Notes: generated by a model not told the origin, from the letters alone. A stretch of DNA of 64,000 bases from Desulfonatronospira thiodismutans ASO3-1 (GCF_000174435.1 NZ_ACJN02000002.1:248001-312000), one strand, 5' to 3'. Counted from the first letter of the stretch, positions 35,308 through 44,352 are shown. Numbers and translations: made by a program.

Positions 35308-35366
35308 AACTGAGTATTCATATACACACAACCATTTGGAATTGCAAGCTTTTTTTGCAAAAAAAT

Positions 35367-35717
35367 CTAAAATAATGTGGAAAATTTTAACTCTTTGTGC
35401 CCCCTGACCTGCACAGGGTCCAGACCGTCTAAAAGCCAAACAAGCTGCCTCGCATCAAGCTCCATAACTTCCTGCTTTGATGCAGGCCACTTGAAGCTTT
35501 GCTTCTCCAGGCGCTTTTGCCACAGGCAAAAACCGTTTGTGTCCCAGTACAGGATCTTGATGATGGTTCGCTGCCTGTTGCAGAAGACAAACAGATGACC
35601 GGAAAAGGGGTCATGCTCCAGCTGAGCCTGGACCATGATGGACAACCCGTCTATGGCCTTGCGCATGTCGGTATGTCCGGTGACCAGATACACCTTGGCC
35701 TGACTTACCGCGATCAC
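35367..35717 (-). CDS. tnpB: IS66 accessory protein TnpB
   Basis: Protein of 116 residues. YLVTGHTDMRKAIDGLSIMV, DPFSGHLFVFCNRQRTIIKI and WDTNGFCLWQKRLEKQSFKW are hallmark IS66 Orf2 segments. Four-base overlap with tnpA. Confidence 0.94.
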   Translation of the reverse strand: MIAVSQAKVYLVTGHTDMRKAIDGLSIMVQAQLEHDPFSGHLFVFCNRQRTIIKILYWDTNGFCLWQKRLEKQSFKWPASKQEVMELDARQLVWLLDGLDPVQVRGHKELKFSTLF

Positions 35718-36055
35718 GTGATCTCCTCCAGAGTACGGACAAGCTTGGCCAGTACTTCCTGCTGGAAATCACCCGGGATATCCACTTGGTAACTATTGAC
35801 CATCAGGCGCAGAGGCGTATGGGTTTTCTCCTGGACAACCTTCAGGGGCACCGGCACGATGGCATTTTCCTCCTGGGTTTTCCTGGAATTGGTGTGCCCA
35901 AGCTTTTTGCACCAGTAATAGAAGGCATGCTTGGACAGTTCTGCCCTGCGGCAGTATTCGGCCTTGGTCAGGCTGCCCTGCCTCCACTTGTTGATATGCG
36001 CGGACCAGAATCCGGCCCGCTCCTCAGGCGTGTACTTCTGTGACTTGGTTTGCAT
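35714..36055 (-). CDS. tnpA: IS66 accessory protein TnpA
   Basis: Protein of 113 residues with the Orf1 pattern FWSAHINKWRQGSLTKAEYC, CRRAELSKHAFYYWCKKL. AGGAGGGG precedes its start. First gene of the element. Confidence 0.9.
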   Translation of the reverse strand: MQTKSQKYTPEERAGFWSAHINKWRQGSLTKAEYCRRAELSKHAFYYWCKKLGHTNSRKTQEENAIVPVPLKVVQEKTHTPLRLMVNSYQVDIPGDFQQEVLAKLVRTLEEIT

Positions 36056-36133
36056 AACGGCCCCTCCTTGGTATTTGGGAGACCATTAGCACATCAGGCG
36101 GAGAAAAAAAGATGGGGTTAAATGGACGCTTAC

Positions 36134-36504
36134 GAACTATCCAGCACAAGCTGCCTGAGTCTTGTAAACGCTCTCATAATCTGGATGTTGACTTGTATTG
36201 CTTTGTCACTTTTTAGAACAGATGAAAGCATTAGAACACCATGCTCTGTAAAGGCCATGGGTACGTATCTCGTTCCACCCCAACTTGAGGTCGCAAATTG
36301 CGACCTCAAGTTTTCGTGTTCATCCTGGGACAGCTCGAACATAAAATCTTCAGGAAATCTTTCCATATTCCTTCTTACCTGTTCTTTCAATCTCTTGGTT
36401 TCAACCCCGTAAAGCTCAGCCAGATCCTTATCCAGCATAACTTTATAGCCTCTTATCTGATAGATCAGACTGGTGATGTTCTCTACGGGAATAATTTCAT
36501 CCAT
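36134..36504 (-). pseudogene. ORF6N-domain protein, N-terminal part (split by IS66)
   Basis: ORF6N domain: [50 protein letters not shown], then the [17 protein letters not shown] signature. The frame ends in the IS66 terminal repeat (TAA within GTAAGC). The first 95 bp (36134-36228) are also present at 33556-33650. Phage-like regulators of this type are often found near mobile genes. Confidence 0.88.
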
Positions 36505-36534
36505 GAAGACCTCGTTATTCTACTTTAACAGTTG

Positions 36535-36690
36535 CTTGGGGTCGGATCGAGCTAATCTACTGAATTATCGAATGATACGTTCCACAACAGACTGCTATTA
36601 TGCCTTAGAACGCCTGTTTAAACCCCAAAATGGGCACTGTAAAAATCTGCAGGTTGTCAATGGAGTCTGCCACTCTGTCCCCTGAGTATT
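36535..36690 (+). repeat. ~150-bp island repeat, copy 1
   Basis: Shares GTCGGAxCGAGCTAATCTAC, ATACGTTCC, CTGCCTTAGAACG-like and GGGCACTGTAA, then CTGCAGGTTG, with copies at 40102, 41418 and 44386. It lies between mcrC and the ORF6N gene. It is followed by a terminator-like AAGCCTTTGAAAAAGGCC hairpin with five Ts (36700-36720). Confidence 0.8.
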
Positions 36691-36816
36691 GTCAGAAAAG
36701 CCTTTGAAAAAGGCCTTTTTGATCCAAATTCAGGCCAAGTAACCATTTTTTGGTGAAGATTACAAGGGAAAAAGCCTGGCTTTCAATCCAGCTTAATGTA
36801 ATGTCCACGATTCCGG

Positions 36817-38091
36817 TCAGATCTGCCGCAAACGGTCAATGATCATGTTCCCCGTCTTTTCCCCGAGCAGTTTGTCATCCTGGTCAAAGAGTTCCACAAA
36901 ACACATGCCGCAGGAATTTTCTCCAATGTCAGAAAAATGGACCGGTTGTTCAAAACAACCCTGAATATCACAGGTACTGGATGTTCTGGGATAGAGCAGC
37001 AAGCTCTGTTTTGCCCCAAAATGGACGTTGTAGGCATACATTTGATGCAGGTCGGTATCTGCAGGCTTCCCGTCCCTGGGAATTTTCCATTTGGTATCAA
37101 TGACCACCCGCTTCTGGTCATATCCCTGGCCTATTTCAGCAATTATGTCAGGTCTGATATGTTTTCGAATCCTTTCAGTCCTCCAGAAAGGTTGCTGAAC
37201 CTGAGCTCTGAAGGAAACGTTTTGTTCTGAATTCATTGCTTCAGCCCGCTTGAGCTGGGCATATACGTAACGTTCAAAAAGATTGTTCATATCAAAGAGA
37301 ATGGCCAGCACATCCTCGCCGCCGCTGCGAACATCGGGACAGTAATTCAGAATGATCAGCCTGGCCAGCTGGATTGCGCGGCGGTAGCGTTCAGTGTTCC
37401 TCGTATAATTAAGCCGAGAGAAAGTAACTTCTGCAGCGTTGATCCTGTCGATGTCTTCAAAGGACAGGGCCAAGTTTCGGGCCTGGGCTGACAGATGAGG
37501 GTTGGAACTGGTCAGGATGAGAATGTCCAGGGCTGTGCCAAGGATTTGATTGAATGGATTGTTCCGTTCATAATGGACGTGCTCGGTATAGAATCTCTCA
37601 CGGCGGACCAGGTTCAGGGTTATCTGTTTCTGGAACAGCAGCCTGCCTTTTAGGGTGGTCAGGTTGTCCTGGTTTTTCCTGTACTTGCGAACCAGACCGT
37701 GATGAGCTAATTGTTCGACCTCTGAAAGAAAAGATCTGAAAAAAATGTCCAGCAGCCTGGCCGAATGGGTGCTAAGCATTGCATCGGTAAGCGAAGTCAG
37801 CCTGATCAGCCCTGATCTGCGAATCATCTCAACCAGGGCGCGTTGCCATTTGTCTCTGGTTGTTTGATCGTTATTCAGAGAGTTGTCCGCTTTGGGCAGG
37901 ATCTCAATGGTCAGGCTGCCCACCTGGATCACGCCCACATAATTTCGAAAATATATGCGGTTGTGACCGACTGCAAAGAAAACGTTTCCGTGACGTTCGT
38001 TATACTTTACCAGCCGGCGAAAATGAACTTCCTTGAGTTTATCACCCACTGGAAGCTGTGAATGCTCAAAAACCTGGACAAGCTTATTCAT
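36817..38091 (-). CDS. mcrC: McrC, nuclease subunit of McrBC-type restriction system
   Basis: Protein of 424 residues. The N-terminal part reads NVFFAVGHNRIYFRNYVGVI. The nuclease core is RPDIIAEIG...RVVIDTKWKI (PD-(D/E)XK), then HQMYAYN. With McrB it cuts modified DNA. Its start overlaps mcrB's 3' end by eight bases. A fragment of a second mcrC exists at 45236-45345. Confidence 0.92.
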   Translation of the reverse strand: MNKLVQVFEHSQLPVGDKLKEVHFRRLVKYNERHGNVFFAVGHNRIYFRNYVGVIQVGSLTIEILPKADNSLNNDQTTRDKWQRALVEMIRRSGLIRLTSLTDAMLSTHSARLLDIFFRSFLSEVEQLAHHGLVRKYRKNQDNLTTLKGRLLFQKQITLNLVRRERFYTEHVHYERNNPFNQILGTALDILILTSSNPHLSAQARNLALSFEDIDRINAAEVTFSRLNYTRNTERYRRAIQLARLIILNYCPDVRSGGEDVLAILFDMNNLFERYVYAQLKRAEAMNSEQNVSFRAQVQQPFWRTERIRKHIRPDIIAEIGQGYDQKRVVIDTKWKIPRDGKPADTDLHQMYAYNVHFGAKQSLLLYPRTSSTCDIQGCFEQPVHFSDIGENSCGMCFVELFDQDDKLLGEKTGNMIIDRLRQI

Positions 38092-40033
38092 AGATGGACT
38101 GAAAATCTTCCTGGCTCAGGCTCCTGGGATCTTTGATAACAAAGATATGGCGCTCATCAAATTCCTCCTGTCCCCAATCGCCTGATGCCCAGTTTATGGA
38201 CTCGTAATTGCGCGATACGAACTTTTCTCCCAGGACCATGCCGATTCTGGCCGGGTCACCATAGAAGTATTCCTCAAGCAGGGGTAGAATTTTGGTGGCA
38301 AATACCCCTTGCAGATCTTGAAAATTTCTGACGCCCAGGAAATAGGAATGTCCGATGCAGTGGTCCTTGTCCAGCAGCTTCTGTATTCTGGCATTGATTG
38401 TGTATAGCATCTTGCGCAGGTCAACATTTAGACCTTCAACCTCGCCTGCTGCTGGGAGGGTTTCGGGTTCAGGCTGAACAGCGATAAACGTAAACCGGCG
38501 GCGAAGGGCGGTATCAAGGGCTTCAACACTGCGGTCCGCCGTGTTCATAGCCCCTATTATGTAAAGATTTTTGGGGACCACGAACTTTGTCTGTGAATAT
38601 GGCAGGGTGGCGGTTAACTCATGCTCAGCCCCTTGCCTTTTATCTTCTTCGATCAAAGCAATCAGCTCGCCGAATATGCTGGCTACATTTCCCCGGTTGA
38701 TTTCATCTATGAACAGGGCATAATTATGCTCGGGATCGGCCTGTGCCCACTGGACCATTTTTTTAAATATTCCTGGCCGTACCTCATAGGTAAGACTATC
38801 AGGTATTTCTTCTGTTGCATCTTCTGCAGGCATAACCGGCTTGATGCCCTCAACAAAATCCTCATAGCTGAAGGATTGATGAAACGTGGTGAAATCATAG
38901 CGTTCAACCTTAGTCGGCTTTCCCGGCTCGAATGAATTAAACTCTTCCAGTTTTTCTTTGAGATCAGGGACAGTCTCCTCAGCAAGCTCCAGGTCGATTG
39001 ACCATACTGAATTATCACCCTTCCAGAACAGTAAGGGTTCATATCTTTTGGTGTATTTGACGTTTTGACATTCTTGTTTTGTATGCATCTGGATGTGCGC
39101 CCAGATAGCTGCCCTTGGATTTGCGCTGCTGGATCTCTTTATGCGGGCCTGCATTAATGGATGGCCCATAATTTCACTCACCCTGGATTCCTTGAGATCC
39201 ATCATTACCATAGCGATAACCTTCCACCAGGCAAGATCAGAAACCAGTCTTGCTGCATACTCCTCTTGAGAAAGCGTGGCCGAGGTGTCGGTAAATTGGT
39301 CCATATATTCTTTGCGCAGTTTCCAGGTTTTCCCGGTTCCGGGTGGACCGTAAAGGATGGTGTTTAATGAGGGTAACGTCCCGAAATCTTTCTTTTGGAC
39401 AGGATGTTTGGAATTCTCATCATCATTAGGAGTATTTCTTAAATTTGATAACAGCTCGTCCGCAATTTTTTTCCCTTCCTTTTCTCCAGCCAAAAAATGA
39501 CATAACGAATCAACTCGAAAAAAATTCTCAAGCTCTGGAAACCAGTCGATAAGCTTTTGCTGAGCAGCTTTAGTATCCTGATATCGCTCAATAGTTTTTG
39601 ATGAAAGTTTTATATCGAACAGCTGCAGAGCTTTAGCTGTCTTGTTGTTGAGAATAGGGAAACGCTTCTTATCAACACGGTTCAGATAGATTGTAGCCAG
39701 GCCATTTCCGAAATATTTAAAATCTTCTATCCTATTAAGCCATTGTAACTCATCGAATTTTGCTTCAAATGGACTCAATATGAAAGGAAGGAACTGTTCG
39801 TATTGGCTATTTATTGTTTCTCGGAATTGTTTGCTTGTCCTGTAACCACCACTTTGAACACGGCCGCCTTCATGAGCAAAGTTGTAAAAAAAATCAATAA
39901 AGTCAGATCGTGATAACCCAGAAAGATAGTCCAAAGTGATCGTCTCATGATAATAGTCTTCGTTTTCTGCATGTACATCCTTCTTGTACCATTCTAAGAA
40001 GCTATCGATCATTTTTTGTGGTGGCTTTATCAT
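38084..40033 (-). CDS. mcrB: McrB-like GTP-dependent AAA+ motor
   Basis: Protein of 649 residues. The N-terminal half (1-200) is a specificity-type domain unlike E. coli McrB (FSGLSRSDFIDFF-like, YLNRVDKKRFPILN), probably reading the modified base. The AAA+ domain has Walker A GPPGTGKT (229-236), Walker B LFIDEINRGNVASIFGELI and the McrB signature GAMNTADRSVEALDTALRRR. First gene of the mcrBC operon. Confidence 0.92.
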   Translation of the reverse strand: MIKPPQKMIDSFLEWYKKDVHAENEDYYHETITLDYLSGLSRSDFIDFFYNFAHEGGRVQSGGYRTSKQFRETINSQYEQFLPFILSPFEAKFDELQWLNRIEDFKYFGNGLATIYLNRVDKKRFPILNNKTAKALQLFDIKLSSKTIERYQDTKAAQQKLIDWFPELENFFRVDSLCHFLAGEKEGKKIADELLSNLRNTPNDDENSKHPVQKKDFGTLPSLNTILYGPPGTGKTWKLRKEYMDQFTDTSATLSQEEYAARLVSDLAWWKVIAMVMMDLKESRVSEIMGHPLMQARIKRSSSANPRAAIWAHIQMHTKQECQNVKYTKRYEPLLFWKGDNSVWSIDLELAEETVPDLKEKLEEFNSFEPGKPTKVERYDFTTFHQSFSYEDFVEGIKPVMPAEDATEEIPDSLTYEVRPGIFKKMVQWAQADPEHNYALFIDEINRGNVASIFGELIALIEEDKRQGAEHELTATLPYSQTKFVVPKNLYIIGAMNTADRSVEALDTALRRRFTFIAVQPEPETLPAAGEVEGLNVDLRKMLYTINARIQKLLDKDHCIGHSYFLGVRNFQDLQGVFATKILPLLEEYFYGDPARIGMVLGEKFVSRNYESINWASGDWGQEEFDERHIFVIKDPRSLSQEDFQSIYE

Positions 40034-40101
40034 GGATTACCTCCAGGTAACGATCGGTAAAAGGAGATCAAAAGTTTGGTTGGGTCGGACGGATCAAATT
40101 T

Positions 40102-40238
40102 GCTTGGGTCGGACCGAGCTATTCTACTTAATTTTCAAGCGATACCTTCAAAAACAGATTGTTTTTCTGCCTTAGAACGTCTGTTACACCCTTAAAATGG
40201 GCACTGTAAGAACCTGCAGGTTGCCAGCGCAGTCTCTC
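40102..40238 (+). repeat. ~150-bp island repeat, copy 2
   Basis: Same element as copy 1, including CTGCCTTAGAACGTCTGTTA and GGGCACTGTAAGAACCTGCA. A short duplicate of its GGGTCGGAC start lies just upstream (40082). It sits between mcrB and a zinc-finger fragment. Confidence 0.8.
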
Positions 40239-40451
40239 TCAGGCGATGTTGACTGTGCCCCTGCACCGGGGGTATCTGGAGCATCCCCAGAACTGAGTGT
40301 TCTGGTCGCCGCCCTTCTTGGACCGGCGCAGGACCATTTCACTGCCGCACATGGGACAGGCAATGCTGTTTTGTTTTTCCCTGACCGCTGCCTGCATATG
40401 CCTGGCATGCTTATTGTGAGCCTTGAAAGAAGGATGGTCAATCTTATGCAA
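40239..40451 (-). CDS. Small zinc-finger protein (topoisomerase-type C4 finger)
   Basis: Seventy residues. CPMCGSEMVLRRSKKGG, then FWGCSRYPRCRGT, is the four-cysteine finger found at the C-terminus of topoisomerase I and some restriction nucleases. No catalytic domain is present, so it may be a fragment. A similar copy without a start codon is at 41683-41900. Confidence 0.55.
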   Translation of the reverse strand: MHKIDHPSFKAHNKHARHMQAAVREKQNSIACPMCGSEMVLRRSKKGGDQNTQFWGCSRYPRCRGTVNIA

Positions 40452-40535
40452 TTACTTCACAGCATGCTGGAGGTAGACTTATCGACGATCCGGTGGAGAT
40501 ACATTCTCAGCCATCGGTTGAACAGATAAATAGAA

Positions 40536-40781
40536 TCAGGCAACTGCCAGCTTTTTTTCATTCTGAATGATGATCCTGGGATCTGAATTATTAGGAGGAA
40601 CAGGAAGACCTTCCTGCTTAAGCAGTTCGACATGTTCCTGCATACCCCACTTGGCCTTGAACAAACAATCTTCCACAGAATGCCCTATGCCTGAAAAACC
40701 CTCCAGGTCCGGGGAATAAAATCCGAAATAATCAGGCTCCTCGGTTGCTTCGATTACCAATGAATACGGCAATTCAATCAT
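40536..40781 (-). CDS. hicB: HicB antitoxin
   Basis: Protein of 81 residues. RNase-H-like partial fold: YSLVIEATEEPDYFGFYSPD, LEGFSGIGHSVEDCL, then AKWGMQEHVELL. It lacks an added DNA-binding domain. Downstream of hicA with a 16-base gap. Confidence 0.88.
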   Translation of the reverse strand: MIELPYSLVIEATEEPDYFGFYSPDLEGFSGIGHSVEDCLFKAKWGMQEHVELLKQEGLPVPPNNSDPRIIIQNEKKLAVA

Positions 40782-40797
40782 CTGTGTTGTTCTCCTT

Positions 40798-40989
40798 TTA
40801 TGGCTTCTTTATTCCTGCTGCTTTAAGGATTTGGTGACACGTGCCCGTAGGCACTTCTTTCGAGCCATGATAATCAATTCGTATCAATTTATCCCATCCA
40901 GGTTTGCCATAATACCTTATTGATCCCTTTTCTATAATGATCTTGAACCCTTTTTGCTCAAGCAATCTGACAAGCTCAATAAATTTCAC
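40798..40989 (-). CDS. hicA: HicA toxin (mRNA interferase)
   Basis: Protein of 63 residues with double-stranded-RNA-binding-like fold: FIELVRLLEQKGFKII, KGSIRYYG, then IDYHGSKEVPTGTCHQILKA ending in AGI. The usual catalytic GSH is GSI here (Ile for His), while the second histidine (YHGSKEVPTGT) is present. Toxin-first order as expected for HicAB. Confidence 0.85.
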   Translation of the reverse strand: MKFIELVRLLEQKGFKIIIEKGSIRYYGKPGWDKLIRIDYHGSKEVPTGTCHQILKAAGIKKP

Positions 40990-41061
40990 TATTGCACTCC
41001 AATGTTAGGGCCGAACGGATCTGCAAGTCGTCAGCGCTATGTCATTTCATATCGAAAATGT

Positions 41062-41275
41062 AAGGCATGGCCATACGCCCCACCGCCAATAGAAAACTCA
41101 AAGCCACCAGCCTGCTCTTCTTCTGCCTACACGTCGGTGGATCTTATGTGCACATTTTTTACGTGCTGACTTATGCGCTGCAAAAAGTCAATGATGGATT
41201 CAAGACCAGGCGGGGGGATCATTTCCCTGCGCCCTGTTGCACACTTCGCGTTTGACCTGAAGTGTGCAGCACTTA
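41062..41275 (+). repeat. Second island repeat, copy a, ending in a palindrome
   Basis: Shares CTCAAAGCCACCAGCCTG, TGTGCTGACTTA-like and AAAGTCAATGATGGATTC with 43580-43725. Shares the end GCACACTTCGCG...CTGAAGTGTGC (palindromic) with copies at 47748-47860 and 48513-48560. No gene. Confidence 0.75.
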
Positions 41276-41417
41276 CTGTTCCCTATCCAGCATAGATACG
41301 CATTTGAGTGCTTGCTTGTGGCCCGTACCGTTGTGACGGCTGTGTGAGTTTAGCTCATTGCGGCTTAGCGACGGATGCCACAAGTTTAAAGCATTTTCGA
41401 CGCCCAACCAGCTTGGT
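41276..41417. other. Spacer without recognised content
   Basis: Between two repeat elements. No coding, RNA or promoter signature that I can support. Confidence 0.4.
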
Positions 41418-41556
41418 GCTTGGTCTCGGACCGAGCTAATCTACTGAATTATCGAATAATACGTTCCAAAACAGGCCGTTATTCTGCCTGAAAACGTCTA
41501 TTACACCACAAAACGGGCACTTTAAGAGCCTGCAAGTGGCCAACGCAGTCTCCTGA
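41418..41556 (+). repeat. ~150-bp island repeat, copy 3
   Basis: Matches copy 1 closely at CGAGCTAATCTACTGAATTA, ATACGTTCCAAAACAG and CGGGCACTTTAAGAGCCTGC. Followed after 120 bp by the second zinc-finger fragment, as copy 2 is followed directly by the first. Confidence 0.8.
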
Positions 41557-41682
41557 CCTCACCCTGCTTCCTGAATATTACCAAAAAAGCTTTTTTGAGG
41601 CGTGTAATTAATTCAACAGCCTGCTCAGGTCCGGTCTCATAAGTGCCGGCTGCCCGTAAAGACTGTTCACATAGCCGGTTTT

Positions 41683-41900
41683 TCAGGCAATGTTCACTGT
41701 GCCCCTGCACCGGGGGTATCTGGAGCATCCCCAGAACTGGCTACCCTGGTCGCCGCCCTTTTTGGACCGGCGCAGGACCATTTCACTGCCGCACCTGGAA
41801 CAGACGATGCTGTTTTGTTTTTCCCTGAGCGCTTCCTGCACATTCCTGGCATGCGCCCTGTGAGTCTGGAAAGAAGGACTGAGCCTGCCCTCGTCTATAC
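41683..41900 (-). pseudogene. Zinc-finger fragment, second copy without a start codon
   Basis: The minus-strand frame ending at 41683 reads SFQTHRAHARNVQEALREKQ, CSRCGSEMVLRRSKKGG and FWGCSRYPRCRGTVNIA, nearly identical to the gene at 40239. No initiation codon is present in the open part. Confidence 0.6.
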
Positions 41901-41903
41901 TGT

Positions 41904-42266
41904 CTATTGATGCACATGAATCAAGCCAGTTCTCTCAAGAGCCTCGAGCAGATCTCTACGCTCCCTCGCCAACACCTTGAGGCGACGTTTCTTATATGGC
42001 TTGACTTTGGCGACATCAAGAACCAGAGAAGCCAAGTCAGCTATCCGCGAATTATCTGACGCCGACAGTGCTCGAAGTCTGGCAATATTCTTGTCCGATA
42101 TGTGTGACTGCCTCATAAAACCGCATATCTCTTCTTCCTGTTCAATGGCATCCCGATCCGCCTTTGGCATCTTCGCGCAATCATTGCACACATGAATCCG
42201 ATGTCCGTTGCCAGAAAATCTCTCATTTGGTCTTATTCTTCCGCAGAGTCTGCAGTAATGTCCCAT
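41904..42266 (-). CDS. Zinc-ribbon conserved hypothetical protein
   Basis: Protein of 120 residues from MGHYCRLCGR. CxxC (YCRLCGR) and CNDCAKMPK form a zinc ribbon, followed by helices with IEQEEEICGFMRQSHISDKN and KPYKKRRLKVLARERRDLLE. The same architecture recurs as a lone hypothetical protein in many bacteria. AGGA lies upstream of 42266. Function unknown. Confidence 0.68.
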   Translation of the reverse strand: MGHYCRLCGRIRPNERFSGNGHRIHVCNDCAKMPKADRDAIEQEEEICGFMRQSHISDKNIARLRALSASDNSRIADLASLVLDVAKVKPYKKRRLKVLARERRDLLEALERTGLIHVHQ

Positions 42267-42368
42267 GTTCATTCCTGCGGCTAACATGAAAAATATCCCT
42301 CAAGGGTTGGAAAACAGCTTTAAGACCCTTTTAAACCAAGTTTCCATCAGCAGGCATATTGTCCTTTT

Positions 42369-42554
42369 TTAATCGAGATGTTCCGATATCCATTTCGGAT
42401 CCCGGCGACAGTCGAGTACGGCTCGGACGCGCGCTACACCATCCTCAATGCGGTAGTACACTGCATAAGGAAACTGTTTAGAAATATGGAATGCTAAAGT
42501 GCATGAAAATTCTCCAATAATGTTTAGGCGATTATACGATACAAATACAACCAC
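42369..42554 (-). pseudogene. ParE/RelE-type toxin, C-terminal remnant
   Basis: The last 35 codons (KQFPYAVYYRIEDGVARVRA, then VLDCRRDPKWI) are the end of a ParE-like toxin. The catalytic/helical first half and an antitoxin are missing, and the upstream part of the frame is unrelated. Confidence 0.6.
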
Positions 42555-42819
42555 GGTTACGCCTGTTTATACCATCGGGGTCTGACGCCGAACATTGTCA
42601 CGTAAGGAAGGTGAGGAGAATACTTGAGGTTTGCCAGGTGGTCGCAAATTGCGACCACCTCGGCTTTTTCTTCAACGGTTAGCTTTGCTTTGCAGAATCT
42701 CCAGAATATTGGTCACAAAACCCGCCGTGCATACGGAGAAAATGTAAAAAGCCCTTAACGGTGTTCGCCCCACTATCTTAAAGCGGGCTTCTTGAACAAA
42801 GGATGGAGATCAACCATGT
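42555..42819. other. Spacer with a short inverted repeat
   Basis: GTGGTCGCAAATTGCGACCAC at about 42639-42659 is a near-perfect palindrome downstream of the HigBA-like pair, possibly a terminator. No gene seen. Confidence 0.45.
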
Positions 42820-43188
42820 TTATTTGCCGGCATCGTGAGCATCCTCGGTTTTCTGTTCCACGTTATCCTTATGGGCTTGGGCATGGTTTGGGATATGCAC
42901 CACTTCAGCATGCAGCTTCAAGCCCAGCGCTGCCATGACCTTCAGGACAGTGTCAAACCCTGGAGTTCGCTCACCAGAAAGCGCCTTGTATAGGCTTTCA
43001 CGTGACACACCTGCATCGCGTGCTACTTGCGACATACCTCGCGCACGGGCAATATCGCCAAGAGCCTTTGCTATGAATGCGGCGTCACCTTCTGCCTCTT
43101 CCATACAAGCTTCCAGGTATGCAGCCATTTCTTCAGGCGTACGGAGATGTTCAGCAACATCGTAGCGGGACGTAACTGTCTTTTTCAT
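42820..43188 (-). CDS. HTH antitoxin of addiction module (HigA/TIGR02684-like)
   Basis: Protein of 122 residues. Helix-turn-helix GMSQVARDAGVSRESLYKAL, SGERTPGFDTVLKVMAALGL. The RYDVAEHLRTPEEMAAYLEA start is typical of the probable addiction module antidote family. The C-terminus has a hydrophilic extra tail. Nine bases downstream of the toxin gene. Confidence 0.88.
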   Translation of the reverse strand: MKKTVTSRYDVAEHLRTPEEMAAYLEACMEEAEGDAAFIAKALGDIARARGMSQVARDAGVSRESLYKALSGERTPGFDTVLKVMAALGLKLHAEVVHIPNHAQAHKDNVEQKTEDAHDAGK

Positions 43189-43197
43189 GGGTTAATC

Positions 43198-43485
43198 CTA
43201 CAGATTACGGGCAAGGCGTTGAGCGGTCTTGATGTCTCTTGACTGGCTGCTTTTGTCACCACCAGCCAACAGGATCACTAACTCGCGTCCCTGCTGTTTG
43301 TAGTACACCCGGTAACCCGGGCCATAGTTGATTCGCAACTCAGAGACTCCCTCACCCACGGGCGCGGCGTCTCCTGGGTTCCCTGCTGCCAAGCGCTCGA
43401 CTCTCGCCAGAACTCGGGCCCGCGCACGAATATCGCGCAACCCATCAAGCCACTTGACATAGACCTCCGTCTTGCGAACTTCCAT
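43198..43485 (-). CDS. RelE-superfamily toxin (addiction module killer protein)
   Basis: Protein of 95 residues. KWLDGLRDIRARARVLARVE, RLAAGNPGD, VGEGVSELRINYGPGYRVYY and LLAGGDKSSQ match the TIGR02683 killer family, predicted ribosome-dependent mRNA interferases. Toxin precedes antitoxin. Confidence 0.9.
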   Translation of the reverse strand: MEVRKTEVYVKWLDGLRDIRARARVLARVERLAAGNPGDAAPVGEGVSELRINYGPGYRVYYKQQGRELVILLAGGDKSSQSRDIKTAQRLARNL

Positions 43486-43803
43486 TAAACCCTATTAGTA
43501 GCCTGCCGGCTACATAATGTCAACCACCTTTATTGTGCACCGGGTAGGTCATGGGCTTTCGGCCCCATTCCCCCTATAATGGAAGGCATGGCCTAAGGCC
43601 CCACCACCAAGAAAGCACTCAAAGCCACCAGCCTGCCTGTCTTCACCAGCACTTCGGTGGAATATGTTTGCTTGTTTTTATGTGCTGACTTACGTGCTGC
43701 CAAAAGTCAATGATGGATTCTGGTTTGCTCCAACTACTCCCATAAGGACATTCTCTTGGATAGCCCGGCCTCTCAAAAATCTCCCAGGATTCTGGACGCT
43801 GCC
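43486..43803. other. Spacer containing the second island repeat, copy b
   Basis: It holds repeat copy b (43580-43725). The remainder up to the metallopeptidase-like gene shows no coding signature. Confidence 0.5.
43580..43725 (+). repeat. Second island repeat, copy b
   Basis: GGCATGGCC...CCCACC, CTCAAAGCCACCAGCCTG, TTCGGTGGA, TGTGCTGACTTACGTGCTGC and GTCAATGATGGATTC are shared with copy a. The palindromic end of copy a is missing. Confidence 0.72.
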
Positions 43804-44352
43804 CTACGAAAGCAATAAAGACACTTGTTTCCAGACTGCATCAGTCTGCTGCTGAATAATTTCGACTGTATTGGCAGATAAAACTCCCTTGTCAAAATCA
43901 AGCTGTAAAGAATATGCCATTTTTTCCAGGGGGCTGCCTTCGTATCCGAATTGCATCAGGCCTGCACCGTAAGCAAGCAGGAACCTGTCCAAGCCCAGCC
44001 TTTCCCACTGAACAACGTGCACCAGCTCATGAAAATATAGACTCTCGGTCTGATGGGAATGGTTGACAAAAAAAGTGTCCTTATAGGTAATGCCTGGCAT
44101 GGACATGTTCTCCATTTGGGAAAACTCAGGCAGACCCATTTGGCTAAGAGGAGGAAAAGGTACCTTCCCCTGGACGACAACTACCTTTGTTTGCACAAGC
44201 AGCTCAATCGGGAAGACATTTTTAAGCCGGGGAAAAGAACTGGTGTCTACCGAAACTGCAGCAAAACAGTTTTGTTCCAGGGTATACTCAATCCATTCCC
44301 GAACTGCAGGCAGAGCGGAACGGAATTTGTGCATGAGCTCGACTGAATTCAT
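43804..44352 (-). CDS. Putative zinc metallopeptidase (HExxH)
   Basis: Protein of 182 residues. FHELVHVVQWERLG contains HExxH (HELVH) of zincins. After it comes FLLAYGAGLMQFGYEGSPLE, then KMAYSLQ. The N-terminal half is a mixed fold without a signal peptide, so likely cytoplasmic. Similar short HELVHVVQW proteins are annotated as hypothetical. Substrate unknown. It lies alone between two repeats. Confidence 0.65.
   Translation of the reverse strand: MNSVELMHKFRSALPAVREWIEYTLEQNCFAAVSVDTSSFPRLKNVFPIELLVQTKVVVVQGKVPFPPLSQMGLPEFSQMENMSMPGITYKDTFFVNHSHQTESLYFHELVHVVQWERLGLDRFLLAYGAGLMQFGYEGSPLEKMAYSLQLDFDKGVLSANTVEIIQQQTDAVWKQVSLLLS

Larger units (their letters stand above)
33651..36133 (-). mobile_element. 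IS66-family element, complete
   Basis: Terminal repeats GTAAGCGTCCA at 33651 and its complement ending at 36133, enclosing tnpA-tnpB-tnpC on the minus strand. Inserted in an ORF6N gene and flanked by an exact 95-bp direct duplication instead of the usual 8 bp. Confidence 0.92.

Noticed and set aside
36134-36141. Standard 8-bp IS66 target duplication
   Set aside because: The bases left of the IS (GATGAAAG) and right of it (GAACTATC) differ. Only the 95-bp duplication explains the flanks.
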